Below, piece after piece: positions 24,870-36,240 of a stretch of 64,000 bases of DNA; within the stretch, counting starts at the first letter, position 1; each line of letters opens with the position of its first letter. The position numbers and the translations under genes are program-made. The notes below the pieces were generated by a model. The model worked only from the letters and a program-made list of their open reading frames with translations, did no database searches and was not told where the DNA came from. Source of the DNA: Glycine soja (taxonomy: Eukaryota > Streptophyta > Magnoliopsida > Fabales > Fabaceae). The stretch is taken from the NCBI RefSeq assembly GCF_004193775.1, contig NC_041012.1:10809223-10873222 (forward strand). Direction: 5' to 3'.

Positions 24870-25316
24870 TCAAGAGCTAGTGAACTTGGTGACAGCCTTG
24901 GTACCCTCAGAGACGGCGTGCTTGGCCAATTCACCGGGCAGCACAAGCCTGACCGCGGTCTGAATTTCCCTTGAAGTGATGGTGGGCTTCTTGTTGTAAC
25001 GGGCAAGTCTAGAAGATTCCTGGGCAAGCTTCTCGAAGATGTCGTTGATGAAGCTGTTCATGATTCCCATGGCCTTGCTTGAGATACCAATGTCAGGGTG
25101 GACCTGCTTCAGAACCTTGAAGATGTAGATCTTGTATGTCTCCACGCTCTTCTTGTTTCTCTTCTTCTTCTTCCCTTCTCCGCCGGCGCCTCCCTCCTTC
25201 GGAAGCTTCTTTCCGGCCTTTGGCTTCTTCTCCGCCGGAGCCTTGTCTCCCACCGTCGACTTCTTCTCCTCCGCGGGCTTCTTCTCCGCTGGCTTCTTCT
25301 CTGCCTTTGGTGCCAT
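24870..25316 (-). CDS. H2B: Histone H2B, copy 1
   Basis: Core nucleosomal histone, paired with H2A in the nucleosome. An intronless frame of 148 codons starts [10 protein letters not shown]. The lysine/proline-rich N-terminal tail carries two KKPAE repeats, typical of plant H2B. The histone fold runs from about residue 58 ([19 protein letters not shown]) through [17 protein letters not shown] and [23 protein letters not shown] to the C-terminal helix. The end AVTKFTSS holds Lys144, the conserved monoubiquitination site. The ATG at 25316 is used; in-frame codons upstream are GTG/ATC with no plant start context. The predicted protein is identical to copy 2. The promoter lies to the right (25430-25720). 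Confidence 0.97.
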   Translation of the reverse strand: MAPKAEKKPAEKKPAEEKKSTVGDKAPAEKKPKAGKKLPKEGGAGGEGKKKKRNKKSVETYKIYIFKVLKQVHPDIGISSKAMGIMNSFINDIFEKLAQESSRLARYNKKPTITSREIQTAVRLVLPGELAKHAVSEGTKAVTKFTSS

Positions 25317-25429
25317 CACGATCACTCAATTTGGTTCTTTGAAAGGAATAAGGGTTTCGAATTGGGAATTGGGAATTGGAATTTGCTAAAGCCAAGAGCT
25401 GTGATTGAGAAGTGGTTGCACCCGATGAT

Positions 25430-25720
25430 TGATATATAAAAGGGTTTTCGCCTTCTCATTCGCTGGGGGAGTTTCGCGCGGATCGATGACGTGGGTCTCT
25501 TTTGTATGTTGAATTACGTTTCTCAAAATAAGACGGGAATAGACAGCCCAGATTTATCATTGACACAAAGGGTTGCGGATTGATGAGTTGGCTCTTTAAG
25601 GACCCTACAGATAGACGGCTGAGATGCTTCATGCTTATTCTCTTTTTTCTCAAAACTGAATTTCTCCCGGTGGAATTTAATTGCTTTTCACTTTGGTTTT
25701 CACTGCGCGCCTAATTGCTC
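25430..25720 (-). promoter_or_regulatory. H2B-1 promoter: TATA, Type I element, ATCCGC/GACGG block, GCGCGC block
   Basis: Read toward the gene: a GCGCGC block near 25705; 'gcggattgatgag' to 'gacggctgagatg' at 25575-25626; a Type I element (hexamer ACGTCA joined to octamer GATCCGCG, sequence CCACGTCATCGATCCGCG) at 25477-25494; and a TATA box in 'ttatatatc' near 25431-25440. The Type I element is the known S-phase control site of plant histone genes. The CCAAT box seen in the other three copies is degraded here to 'agcgaatgag' (about 25457-25466). Confidence 0.85.
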
Positions 25721-25749
25721 TTTTTTCTTTTTCTTTTTTTTTTTATCTC

Positions 25750-26330
25750 GCGCGGGTTTTAGTTTTTCTTTTTGCCCACCCTTTTTTACCAGAACGATGG
25801 GTTTTATTTTTTAATAAACTTTTGTCGAAACCTTGAGGTAAACATTCTCAATACAAGTTATTCCCCGCACAACGATGACTTTCAAAACAAGTGTAAAATT
25901 ACTCATTTTTATAAAATCTTAATGATCGGAGACTAAAAATGAATTTTATTTACAGTAAAAAGGTTTTATCAATGGCTTAAGTGTGTAATATATATAATAA
26001 ATTTATTTACAGTACAAAGGTTTTATCGGAGTACTTTTATTGTAAAAATACAAAAAGGAGAAGAAGTTACTTATAATATGTGGTTTAGAATTTATTCAGA
26101 AAAAAAAGGTGGTTTATAATTTAAATTAATTAACTGTTGGAGCTAAACTATTCAATTTTAATTTTTAGTGAAGGATTAGTCTCATAACTAATTTAAAGAA
26201 TAAAAAATTGTAAAAATACCTAAAATTCTATCCAAAATCAAAAGTTCTAATTACATAGTTATAAAAAATATTGAATTTTACTCAAAATTTGTAGTTCCTC
26301 CTTTTCACTCTGTATCTAGAGAGCATGTCG
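25750..26330. other. Intergenic, no gene seen
   Basis: AT-rich spacer between the H2B-1 promoter and the degraded RRM gene copy A. There are only short random frames. Confidence 0.55.
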
Positions 26331-27960
26331 TTTCGCCTATCCTTGTAGGAGACTGGGAATGGGATGGCTTAGAAGAAATGTATGTGAAAACGGCTTGTGT
26401 TTCTCCCCTAGCCTGCAGAAGACACTTAATTGTCAGATATCAATTTAAAGTTGATAGTTATGCGAATAATCAGTGCATTAGCGAATGGCGGCAAAAATAT
26501 CAAATTGGGTTCTTTTTATAAATTTTTTTTATCAAAATGAGTCTGTTTTGTAATTATTTACTTTATGAGTCACTTTTTTTACTATAATGCGTCTATCCAA
26601 AGAACGTTCCACTATAAGCTGACACGTGACATGACGTGACGAGGTGACAGAGGAGGTGGGATAGGGGGAGGAAATGGTGGTCTGCCAGGCACGATCACTA
26701 GTGGTGGCGAGCCGGACACTTCCTTCTTCCCTATAAGATCTCTCTTCCTCCGTTTTATTTGCGCTACGAAATCATTAAAATGAATTAACATCAACAAATT
26801 ACTCAAAATAAATTAAATTACTGTCATAACAAATTATTACTTCACACACTCATGATGCAAAATAATCCGCATTTATTTTTAACGTCTATGTAATTTTTGC
26901 CTATTAAAAAAATATACCAACAACATCAATAATTATGAGCTTAACTAATAATAATAATAATGTGGTGGACATAAAAACTACTACAATAAATAATTGTTGT
27001 CATCAACAAACAAATATAACATATATAAACATAACATAACTTTAACCAAAAATTAAATTATTAAGTTACAAAAAATTACTATTTATCACAAAAAAATATA
27101 AACAAAATTAGTATTTCATTTTATAGTCCGTGTCAATTTGTTTATACACCTACAAAATATAATCATTATTATCATCAATAGAATAAATATTAAATAATGC
27201 TATAATATATCAAACATAAAAAATATTTACTAGTTTTGAGTAAAATTTCTGACAGTAATTTAATTTATTTTGAGTAATTTGTTGATGTTAATTTATTTTA
27301 ACGATTTTGTAGCGCGAATGAAACGGAGGACAAGGGGTTTCATAGGAAAAAAGAAAGTGTCAGGCTGACCAACACTAGTGGCCCCGCTTGACAACTAGTG
27401 GTCGTGCCTGGCAGACCACCACTTCCTCCCCCTGTCCCACCTTCCCTGTCATCTAGTCACGTCATGTCACGTGTCAGCTTCTCATGGAACGCGCTCCTCG
27501 AATAGATGTGTTGTAGTAAAAAAAAGACTCAAAGAATAAATAATTACAAAACAGACCTATTTTGATATAAAAAAAATTGTAAAAAAAACCCAATTTGAAA
27601 TTTTTGCGACGAATGGCCGTGCTTTTTGTTTTCACTCGCCTAGATTTCTGTGTGCGTCATCATTCATTAACTAAGTTGTTTGTTGCGGGTCTTCTTCAGC
27701 TTCTTTCATTTCTCCTTTTTTTTTAATATCAATAATAATTGCACTTTGCAGCTTTTGAGTTTTGATAATTCACCTTAAATGTTCAATTTTAACTGTTAGT
27801 TTTTTCATTTTGTTTTGCAATGCAGGCCTTTCCTATGATACCAATGAACCGGTTCTCAGAGATGCCTCTGAACAACATGGTGAAATCATTGAAGGTAAAA
27901 TCAAAGATCTTTTTTCTCTTATTTTGGGTCCCAAATTGATTATATATCACTGATTTAAAA
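26330..27960 (+). pseudogene. Glycine-rich RRM RNA-binding protein gene remnant, copy A
   Basis: A segment near 26340-26480 ('gggaatgggatggcttagaag' region) and one at 27618-27900 match, in order, 41050-41190 and 41195-41470 of copy B. The recognisable coding part is at about 27827-27895: GLSYDTNEPVLRDASEQHGEIIEGK, an RRM N-terminal half (described here over 20 residues only by its ends GLSYDTNE and GEIIEGK), preceded by an intron-like acceptor 'tgcag'. The second half of the RRM, present in copy B, is missing. The locus is split by the MULE at 26490-27608. Intron-like spacing shows it is a DNA duplicate and not a retrocopy. Confidence 0.6.
26490..27608. mobile_element. Non-autonomous MULE with terminal inverted repeats of about 340 bp
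   Basis: Left arm 26490 to about 26826, right arm about 27250 to 27608. The arms share, in inverted order, 'gcaaaaat.tcaaattggg', 'gctgacacgtgacatgacgtg', 'ggtggtctgccaggcacga', 'aagaaagtgtc'-type and 'aacatcaacaaattactc' segments. Flanking direct repeats are gcgaatggc (26481-26489) and acgaatggc (27609-27617), 8 of 9 matching, as expected for a 9-bp MULE target duplication. The related site in RRM copy B (around 41190) lacks the insert and has only one copy of the junction. The roughly 420-base centre has no coding capacity. Confidence 0.85.
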
Positions 27961-28830
27961 ATATACGGATTTATTGGCTAAAAACCTTGCTTCTATAATT
28001 CTATTTCACCCAACATCATTATATGTGGACCTTCTTCCTTGTCATCTCACAGATACTCAATGACATACCCATTCAGACGGTGGGTTATGCACTTAAATTA
28101 ATAAAATTGATTCATTTGTTTTTTTATAATTTATTATAATAATTTAAATCATAATTATTTTTTATAAACTAATTTTTTCCGTAAGTTTTACTATAACTAA
28201 ATTTATTATAACCAGCTTTATTACAATCAAATTTATTAAAAATAAATAAACAAAATATAATTTATTAATATTATAAATATTACTAAATAAATAAATATAA
28301 AATAATGAAACAAATAACAATATATGTAAAAATAATAATAATTTTAACACTTATTATTCCAACAGTTAAAATTTCAATACTAATAACATTTAAAGTAAAA
28401 TCAAATTACTCTTTTCAATTCAATTGATTTTAATCAAATTTATAAATTTACACCCGTGATCAAACTTAAATATAAATATTTTTAATCAATTCAATTCAAT
28501 TTTAATTTAAATATATAAATAATTCAACTCAAATTATTTGAATTCATTTAAATTAATTATGATTTTCATGTCATAAACCCAAGTACTTGATAAAACCTGA
28601 ACACCAAATTCCCTAGAAAACGGACCTAGCTAATTATACCATTGAATCACATCATAATTATATATACTCAACATTTATCTTCATAACAATTACAATATCA
28701 CATTAGGCAACCATACTTAAAATTGTTTTGATTTAATATTTAGCCAATTTACAGAATAATTAACGGTTTACATCCAAATTAAAAAACGGGGGAAAATCTT
28801 TTAAAGGTCATCGTCGTATACTGAACATTG
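27960..28830. other. Intergenic, AT-rich, no gene seen
   Basis: Very AT-rich spacer with many 'aataat' and 'ttaaatt' stretches between RRM copy A and the H2B-2 3' region. I see no coding signal. Confidence 0.55.
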
Positions 28831-29120
28831 AACACAAAGAAGATGGGCATACAAATAAACATTTTTAAAAAGGAATATCGACCTCGAACGAAGTTAGAGA
28901 GACAATCACGAGTACATAAAATAGTCAAAACAGCCATTCCATGTATCAAATTACCCCTATACGATCGATTCTACCATTTCCATACACAGAGGATGAACCT
29001 AATCCCAATACTTCAATTACAAATAATAATAAAAAAGTTAACTGTTCAAATCTAAGCATAGGTCGCTAGATCTAACAGAAACACATGAAGAAAAACAAGA
29101 GCCAGGCAAAGATATTTTGT

Positions 29121-29567
29121 TCAAGAGCTAGTGAACTTGGTGACGGCCTTGGTACCCTCAGAAACGGCGTGCTTGGCCAATTCACCGGGCAGCACAAGCC
29201 TGACCGCGGTCTGAATTTCCCTTGAAGTGATGGTGGGCTTCTTGTTGTAGCGGGCAAGTCTAGAAGATTCCTGGGCAAGCTTCTCGAAGATGTCGTTGAT
29301 GAAGCTGTTCATGATTCCCATGGCCTTGCTTGAGATACCAATGTCAGGGTGAACCTGCTTCAGAACCTTGAAGATGTAGATCTTGTATGTCTCCACGCTC
29401 TTCTTGTTTCTCTTCTTCTTCTTCCCTTCGCCGCCGGCGCCTCCCTCCTTCGGAAGCTTCTTTCCGGCCTTTGGCTTCTTCTCCGCCGGAGCCTTGTCTC
29501 CCACCGTGGACTTCTTCTCCTCTGCGGGCTTCTTCTCCGCTGGCTTCTTCTCTGCCTTTGGTGCCAT
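29121..29567 (-). CDS. H2B: Histone H2B, copy 2
   Basis: Intronless, 148 codons. The predicted protein is identical to copy 1, with Lys144 at AVTKFTSS. Silent differences from copy 1 show the two are separate genes (for example GTGGAC instead of GTCGAC sites around 29505). The start ATG is at 29567. Downstream, 28980-29120 resembles the 3' region of copies 1 and 4 ('cttcaattacaaat'). The complete promoter set lies at 29655-29850. Confidence 0.97.
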   Translation of the reverse strand: MAPKAEKKPAEKKPAEEKKSTVGDKAPAEKKPKAGKKLPKEGGAGGEGKKKKRNKKSVETYKIYIFKVLKQVHPDIGISSKAMGIMNSFINDIFEKLAQESSRLARYNKKPTITSREIQTAVRLVLPGELAKHAVSEGTKAVTKFTSS

Positions 29568-29654
29568 CAGGATTTGGTGCTTCTAACGGAGTGAGAGTTT
29601 TGAATTGGGAGAATAAAGAGTGGGTGAAATTGTGAAAGACAGATGGATGCAACG

Positions 29655-29850
29655 ATGATTAATATAGGAAAAGGTTTTCGTGTTCTTATTGGCTAAGGGG
29701 TTCTCGCGCGGATCCTTGACGTGGGTCTAGCATTGAGTAGACTGAGATGCGGATTGATCTGGCGCTTGATGGACGGCTGAGATGCTTTTTCCTCAAGACT
29801 GGAATTTGGAGCCTCTCTTCTTTTCACTTTTCAATGCGCGCCCAAATGGA
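29655..29850 (-). promoter_or_regulatory. H2B-2 promoter: TATA, CCAAT, Type I-like element, upstream blocks
   Basis: Read toward the gene: a GCGCGC block at 29832-29848 ('tttgggcgcgcattgaaa' type); the ATCCGC/GACGG block at 29749-29784; a Type I-like element at 29707-29724 with CCACGTCA and GATCCGCG intact but an altered spacer (AAG before GATC); CCAAT in 'tagccaataagaac' (about 29683-29697); and a TATA box 'ctatattaatc' at 29657-29667. Confidence 0.85.
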
Positions 29851-30059
29851 TATCTCCCTCGGCTTCCTCAGGCGCGGTTCAGTCAATGCTATGCAAATTT
29901 TGTTTTTATAAGTTTTTTTTTTTTCTTACTTTCTCTTCAACAAAACAAACAAAAATAGATTATCAATAGGTTTTTTTTTTTCATTTCCATCCTTTCCAAA
30001 CGGACCGTAATGTTGCAATCTTTCTTGTTTTAAGTATATAACATTAATGCAATGCAATA

Positions 30060-30120
30060 ATTCATTCATTCTTATTAATTTATTGGATTTTATCCACTAA
30101 ATTAATAAGAATAAATGAAT
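30060..30120. repeat. Near-perfect 23-bp hairpin
   Basis: The left arm 30060-30082 (attcattcattcttattaat...) and right arm 30098-30120 are reverse complements at 22 of 23 positions, with a 15-base loop. It lies about 500 bases upstream of H2B-2 in spacer. It could be a small MITE end pair or simple foldback; nothing indicates a function. Confidence 0.6.
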
Positions 30121-30129
30121 ACAAATGTC

Positions 30130-33100
30130 ATTTAAATTCATGAAAATGTAATATGTGTCACTTTAATTTCGTCATAAAAACCTTTGATTAAAGTTAATGT
30201 TCATTTTTTGTGAAATTATCTATGTATGTGATAATTGATGATATACATGACACTATGATGCATATGTAACAGCTAACGGCATGCAAGTAATAGTCCATTT
30301 GGAGATCAAAATGGCATAATTGAACTATTGTTTGTCATCCACATGTGTGTGATTAATTATTACGTGTTTTAAATTATCATGTGTAATTCATGTATGTACT
30401 TTCAACTCACACATAAGTGGATAACATGTCACGTAGTAATCAATATTAGCTTTAACAAAAAAAAAAATTAACCGTAAGACTAAAATAACAAATAAAAATA
30501 CATTTTGAATGACTTCAATGACATTTTTGTACTTTTAAAAACTTAAGTGTAAGTGAATTACACTTATTAATGGGACTAAAGTGAGAAATCACCCTTAATT
30601 TATTTTATTGCATTTGTCACTTGTGTTTTGGTAGATACTAGTTGAGTGACCGTAAGATACACGAACTAATTGTATGTAAAATTGTCAATTGCAGATCGAG
30701 GTTCAGCAAAATGAAATAAAACACAAAGGGCTCCTAAATTAAAATTGCAAAATAAATCATTTATAACTATATAAAAATAAAAATGTCAAATGTTTCAAAA
30801 TTTAAGATTAAATTAACTAATTAAATAAAATTTGTTCTAGTGCACATTATCTTAACAAAATAACTGACCAAGAGATCAAATGTAGCATTTCAATAATATA
30901 AATTAATGACAAATAAATAATAAATAAGAAACAAATAATAATTTCCTTACAAATTGATTTTAGACATCAATTTCATTCATATAAAAATATTTTTATTTAA
31001 ATTATTATTATTATTATTATAAATTATTAAAAAATCACCATATTAGTTGAATCACTGCAAAATCAATCAATATCTAAGTGATTCCTGCTGGTTTGTTTGA
31101 TCTCTAAATGAGATAGCTTTAATTACTTTGATAATCCTTTTCTAAGATATATAAGAATTGTTATATATTTTCTTTAAATCATGTAACATGCTCTGATTTT
31201 TAAAAAGATGCAAGCTTTCATTTTCTCTTAATTCCTGGTCGTTTGTTAGAACTCCGAATGAGATAGCTTCAACTACTTTGATAAAAAAAAATCTAAGATA
31301 TATAAGAATATTGCTATATATTTTTTTCTAAATTATGTAAAGTGATGGGGATTAGGAAAATTTTTGACAAAATCGTTGTAATTTTTCTTGTTTAAGATGA
31401 ATTAGTTGAGTAGATTTACTATCATCACTTTTTTTAGACACTTCAATTAAGACCTTAACCAATTAAACATATTTACTATTAAAATTAGGGGTGGACATGG
31501 ATTATATTTTTTAAAATTTAATCCAAGTTCAAACTGTATCCATTTAAATGGATATGGATCTTAATATATGATTTGGATTTATTTTAAATTGATTTGGAAC
31601 CGGTTTTAAACCATAAAAATCAGTTTAGTTTTAAAACCAAATTTTAAATTTGATTTATGGTTTACAACTAGTTTTAGAATCGAATCTGAACCCAAAAACA
31701 AAAACAAAAATTGGTGAATAGCCCAAAAAAACCTTTAAAACCAGTTTATGGTTTGAATTTGAAATAATAGTGCGTCTAAAATTGTTATAAAGTTAATTTT
31801 TTCATAATTTTTTTTCACTTTGCAATGTTGGGTGGGAACGAATTGAATTATCAAAAAAGGCTTAGGGTCCATTTGATACACAGTGAGACAAATTTGAGCT
31901 CCAAGACAAATTTGTATATTCTTCTTTCTTTGATGAACATTGGACATCACAATAAAAATAAAGTAAAATTTACAAGAATATCATTTTTAAAATTAATTAT
32001 CTAAAGCCTAAAATTCCTCATCTTCTTACTTCCTTCACCCATCTCAAATTGTTTCAGTGAAGTTTTTTTTTTTTGTGGTACATTCAAAAATTTTAAGCAA
32101 AGAAACAAAAACTTTACTTTTCTTGCATCAAGAAGCCGAAAAAATTAGCAACATATTACTTCTGACACAACAAGAAGCCAAAAAAATCCCAATTCTTTAT
32201 TAAAATCGACTTCAAACCATAAATCAATTCCAAACCACAAATAAAGTTTTTTCACATCAACCTCTGCGTAAGTAGTAGTTTTACCTTGGCCTTGACAACA
32301 ACATCTTCAAATCAACATCGGCTAGAGCTTTTGCAACTTGGTCTCAATTAGACTATCTTCAGTCATATTTAGTATATGCATCATCAACTTGACCTCAGTT
32401 AGAGTATCTTTGATTTAGGCTCAACCAAGAACGTTCGTTTTAAATATTTTTCCATGTCAATTTGTTGAGATGAGCATGGACTGAATTTTTAAAAATCTAA
32501 TCAAAATATCCAATTCATATCTAATTAAATGCACTGGATTTAAAATCACAGAAAATGAATTTAAAGTGACTTGGATTGGTGTGGTTTGTTGATAAGAATA
32601 AAAAAAGAGGGGTTGAATTGATTCTTTGAAAGATTATTTCTCAATTGATAATATTTGATAAGAGTATATTAAAAATTAATGGAACATTCATTAACCAACT
32701 TAAAAGAGTTATAGTGATTTATGCAATCCATATTTGATCCAAGTCACAAGTATTAAATGGAAAATATGGGCAACCAATATACAACACAATTATATATAGG
32801 TCTAAGACTTCACCAAAAACAAAAATACATAGTTAAAGAGATCAAGGCACAAATGTTTTATACAAAGGTTTATCATGTACATAGTTTGATGGACAATGGA
32901 CAATATAAAAAAACAATACTATTAAATTTACTAAAATATCATTTTTAAATATTAATTATTTTAAAATAATTTATATTATTATTATATTAAAGCATTAAAA
33001 AACTTACACCATTTTCATAACCCTTCACCCATTTACTGCACTATATTTTGAAATGGGTGAATTCTAAAATATCACAAGTGTGTCTCTCCATGCATGGTTG

Positions 33101-34070
33101 GGAGTGGTAGTTCAAAGGAAGAGAACCTTTTTTTTTTGGAAGTGTGTAGACCTTTCTTACATTGTAAATTGGTATGTTAACTCCAAAAAACAACAAATCT
33201 CTCCGGCACAACAACGAACATCACAAATAACTCTTCCACGCATACAAGATGCTTTGTTTTCTTATTATTTATTAGCAAATGTAAATCTTTATTGTGGGGA
33301 GGATTCAAAAGAAATTAACCATGTAAAGGAGGAAACCACCGTAGAAGTGTGAGAAGGAAGACAACTACAAAGATGCTATAGAGAACAAATGGGAGAACAT
33401 GTGAAAGAGAGATAAATATAAAAAATAATTTTGACTTTTCATTATTTTATTGTGCAATGGACACAAAATTATTGTTAACTAAATGGTCTGAATAACTTAA
33501 GAAAGAGGTGGATTTAGTTACTATGAAAATTGTTTATACCCAACCGTGAATCCTAAAGGAATGTATGTGTGTATATTGGTGTAACTTTGATAACTATTAC
33601 ACTATTTTATAACTTTTAACTTGATAATATTTTCTTCAAATTCATCTTTGGATTGAAAGTTCATTTCACATATATCACATATATAAAAATTTATATTAAT
33701 TTAAATTTATTTGTTACCTCTTTCATATAAATTAAAATCGACGTAATATAAATCTTTCAAAAGATACTGAAATATGAATCATTTGATTGCCTTTTTATTA
33801 TTGTTTAATTTTGACACAAATAATCTTAGTAATAGGTAGATATACTTTGAGTTAAGAAGAAAGACAATACTTATTACTATAGTAGAGTTGTTCTAGTATT
33901 ATAGTAGCATTATCCTAACCCTACGTTCATCGCATACAACATATTGAATCTACTTAAAGCTATTTGTTCTAGGAAACATTTATTTTATATTCATCTCTAA
34001 GATTTTCTTCATAGACAAAATAAGCTCACGTTTTCTTAGAAGTAGATAGATTTTGCCCAAAAAAACTTTT
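30130..34070. other. Long repeat-rich spacer between H2B-2 and H2B-3, no gene seen
   Basis: Mostly AT-rich. A near-duplicate pair (31081-31196 and 31231-31340) shares 'gagatagctt.aa.tactttgata' and 'ctaagatatataagaat'. Stretches beginning 'aggggtggacatgg' (31488) and 'gagatgagcatggactga' (32468) look like two relatives of one dispersed repeat. Open frames here (up to 90 codons) have no recognisable similarity. Confidence 0.5.
31081..31340. repeat. Direct duplication, two copies of about 110 bp
   Basis: 'cctgctggtttgtttgatct' to 'aatcatgtaac' (31085-31196) recurs as 'cctggtcgtttgttagaact' to 'aattatgtaaag' (31231-31343), with roughly one change in six bases. The copies are separated by 35 bases. 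Confidence 0.6.
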
Positions 34071-34079
34071 CATTTTAGT

Positions 34080-34400
34080 TTAGCTCTGTAAATTTTAGAA
34101 CTCGTGTTAATCTCTTATTTTACAAAGTTATTCATTTGAATCCTTTATATTTTTCATGATCATTTTGCATAAATAAATCAAATGAATGGTTTGTAAAATT
34201 AAGAACTAATTCAAGATTTTTAAAATCTTGACAAATAATTTTATTTGTTCATACAATTTAATGGACTAATCACTAATGGGAAACATTAAGAACATCGTGC
34301 CACAGAGCTTGAGTTATCGACTAAAGTTGTAGGAATTCTTACATTTGTTAATAACGTGACATCTACAACTCAAACTTCACAAATGCACAATTATTCATGA
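34080..34400. repeat. Dispersed repeat, copy 1 (relative at 44090-44480)
   Basis: Shares ordered blocks with 44090-44480: 'ttttacaaa.gt.attcatt', 'tcattttgcat', 'tttgtaaa.ttaagaactaat', 'agatttttaaaatct', 'gttcatacaattt.a', 'ggactaat' and 'gcttgag'. The internal 'tttacaaa ... tttgtaaa' inversion suggests a MITE-like origin. One copy is upstream of H2B-3, the other beside H2B-4. Confidence 0.6.
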
Positions 34401-34609
34401 ATATCAGTTAGATATTTACTAAAAAAATATAAAAATAGATTAAAAATACTTTAACTGTCATTTTTATTGATTCACTATAGTAATATATTTTTAACATTCT
34501 TCATTAAAGGAATTATTAATATTGTCTTAATTTAAATTACTAAACATATTTTAAAGTTTCGTTTGATTTCGAAGGTAAGCCGCGCATGTAAGTCACTAAT
34601 GAATGGGAG

Positions 34610-34832
34610 GGAGATACTCATTTGGGCGCGCAACCAAAACTGAGAAGTGAAAAAGGGAGATTCCAGTTTTGAGGAAAAAGACAAAAATATCTCAGCCGTT
34701 CATCTACATGGTCCTTAGATCGCCACTCATCAATCCGCATCTCAGTCTACAAAAATGCAAGATCCACGTCACCGATCCGCGCGAAACGCCCCTAGCCAAT
34801 AAGAACACGTAAACCTTTTCTATATTAATCAC
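34610..34832 (+). promoter_or_regulatory. H2B-3 promoter: GCGCGC block, ATCCGC/GACGG block, Type I element, CCAAT, TATA
   Basis: In gene orientation: 'tttgggcgcgcaa' at 34621-34633; 'ctcagccgttcatc' to 'caatccgcatctcag' at 34690-34745; a perfect Type I element CCACGTCACCGATCCGCG at 34764-34781; 'tagccaataagaac' at about 34793-34806; and TATA 'ctatattaatc' at 34820-34830. The spacing mirrors copies 2 and 4, although this gene lies on the opposite strand. Confidence 0.87.
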
Positions 34833-34936
34833 CGCTGCAGCCACTTCTCATTCACAACTTCGCCCACTCTTCATTCTATCAATTCCAATCACCAATTCAA
34901 AACCCTTCTTCCCTTGGAACAAATTGAGAGATCGTG

Positions 34937-35368
34937 ATGGCACCAAAGGCGGAGAAGAAGCCCGCAGAGGAGAAGAAGTCCACGGTGGGAGACAAGGCTC
35001 CGGCGGAGAAGAAGCCAAAGGCCGGAAAGAAGCTTCCGAAGGAGGGAGGCGCCGGCGGAGAAGGGAAGAAGAAGAAGAGGAACAAGAAGAGCGTGGAGAC
35101 ATACAAGATCTACATCTTCAAGGTTCTGAAGCAGGTTCACCCTGACATTGGTATCTCAAGCAAGGCCATGGGAATCATGAACAGCTTCATCAACGACATC
35201 TTCGAGAAGCTTGCCCAGGAATCTTCTAGACTTGCCCGCTACAACAAGAAACCCACCATCACTTCGAGGGAAATTCAGACCGCGGTCAGGCTTGTGCTGC
35301 CCGGTGAATTGGCTAAGCACGCCGTCTCTGAGGGTACCAAGGCCGTCACCAAGTTTACTAGCTCTTAA
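34937..35368 (+). CDS. H2B: Histone H2B, copy 3 (shortened N-terminal tail)
   Basis: Intronless, 143 codons, and the only H2B of the four on the plus strand. It differs from copies 1 and 2 by loss of one five-residue KKPAE-type repeat in the N-terminal tail ([16 protein letters not shown] directly). The histone fold and the AVTKFTSS end are unchanged; the ubiquitination lysine becomes Lys139. The true ATG is at 34937 (the codon before it is GTG). The 3' flank (35369-35560) differs from the other three copies, lacking their shared 3' block, which suggests a separate duplication history. Confidence 0.97.
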   Translation: MAPKAEKKPAEEKKSTVGDKAPAEKKPKAGKKLPKEGGAGGEGKKKKRNKKSVETYKIYIFKVLKQVHPDIGISSKAMGIMNSFINDIFEKLAQESSRLARYNKKPTITSREIQTAVRLVLPGELAKHAVSEGTKAVTKFTSS

Positions 35369-35599
35369 ACTGTTGTTTATGGGCTTGTTGCACGCCCAAG
35401 TCTGTTCTATGTATCTGGACACCTATGTTCAGATTTTAATCAATTGTAGGGGTGGTGATATAGTATAGTGTAGCATATTGTTGGTACGGTACATTGAATT
35501 GCTGTTGAGAATTAATACATTTGAGATTCTCTAACTTATTCGCTTATGCAATTTTTATAGATGTTGATTACTTGAGTTATGATAATCTATCAACTTGTT

Positions 35600-36240
35600 T
35601 TTCATTGTAGTCTTAGTATGTTCCGTTAAAAAAAAATACTTGAGTTCTGCTATCTGGTACAAAAATAACATGCTGGCTTTTTGATGATTCACTAGCCGGT
35701 AACCAATGTAGACGCACTGGTTGCATTTGTTGACGATTTACATTTATAATTATTTCTCTTAAATAAATAAGATAGCATATTAGATAACATGAATGATGGG
35801 TATCTAAATTAAATTAAAAGATAAAATAATAATTAAAACTTAAATATGTATATCATACAATTATTTTCCTTTTATTATATGTTATTGAATTTTGGCATTT
35901 GTTTCATATAACAAAGTAAATGTCATGCTTGACCGCTAACAACCCATGCACCAAGCAACAAATGAATAAGGTATTTCTAGTAGCAAAATTGCGCGAGCAA
36001 ATCGAGTTCATTTGTTGTCTTTGTTGTTTAATTAATAATATTGATCCATATTTAATTAATAAATAAATACTTTAGGAGTCTGACTGCCACAATTTGCTAT
36101 GTAACACATCCTTTTTGTTTACATCGTATAGATTTATTTTGAATCATATTCATTGGAATATCAAGAGGAAAGAAGACTTATTTTAATGGTAATTGTGATA
36201 ATAATATAACGTGTGAGTTGAGGATCTCTCAAAAAGATTT
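35600..36240. other. Intergenic, AT-rich, no gene seen
   Basis: Spacer after H2B-3. Only short frames; nothing recognised. Confidence 0.5.

Noticed and set aside
25093..25439. Long open frames antisense to H2B-1 (and likewise at 29344-29652, 34848-35145, 45468-45789)
   Set aside because: They are shadows of the lysine-codon-rich H2B reading frame; their Leu/Ser/Glu-Gly repeats mirror AAG/GAG codons and recur only because the H2B genes are near-identical.
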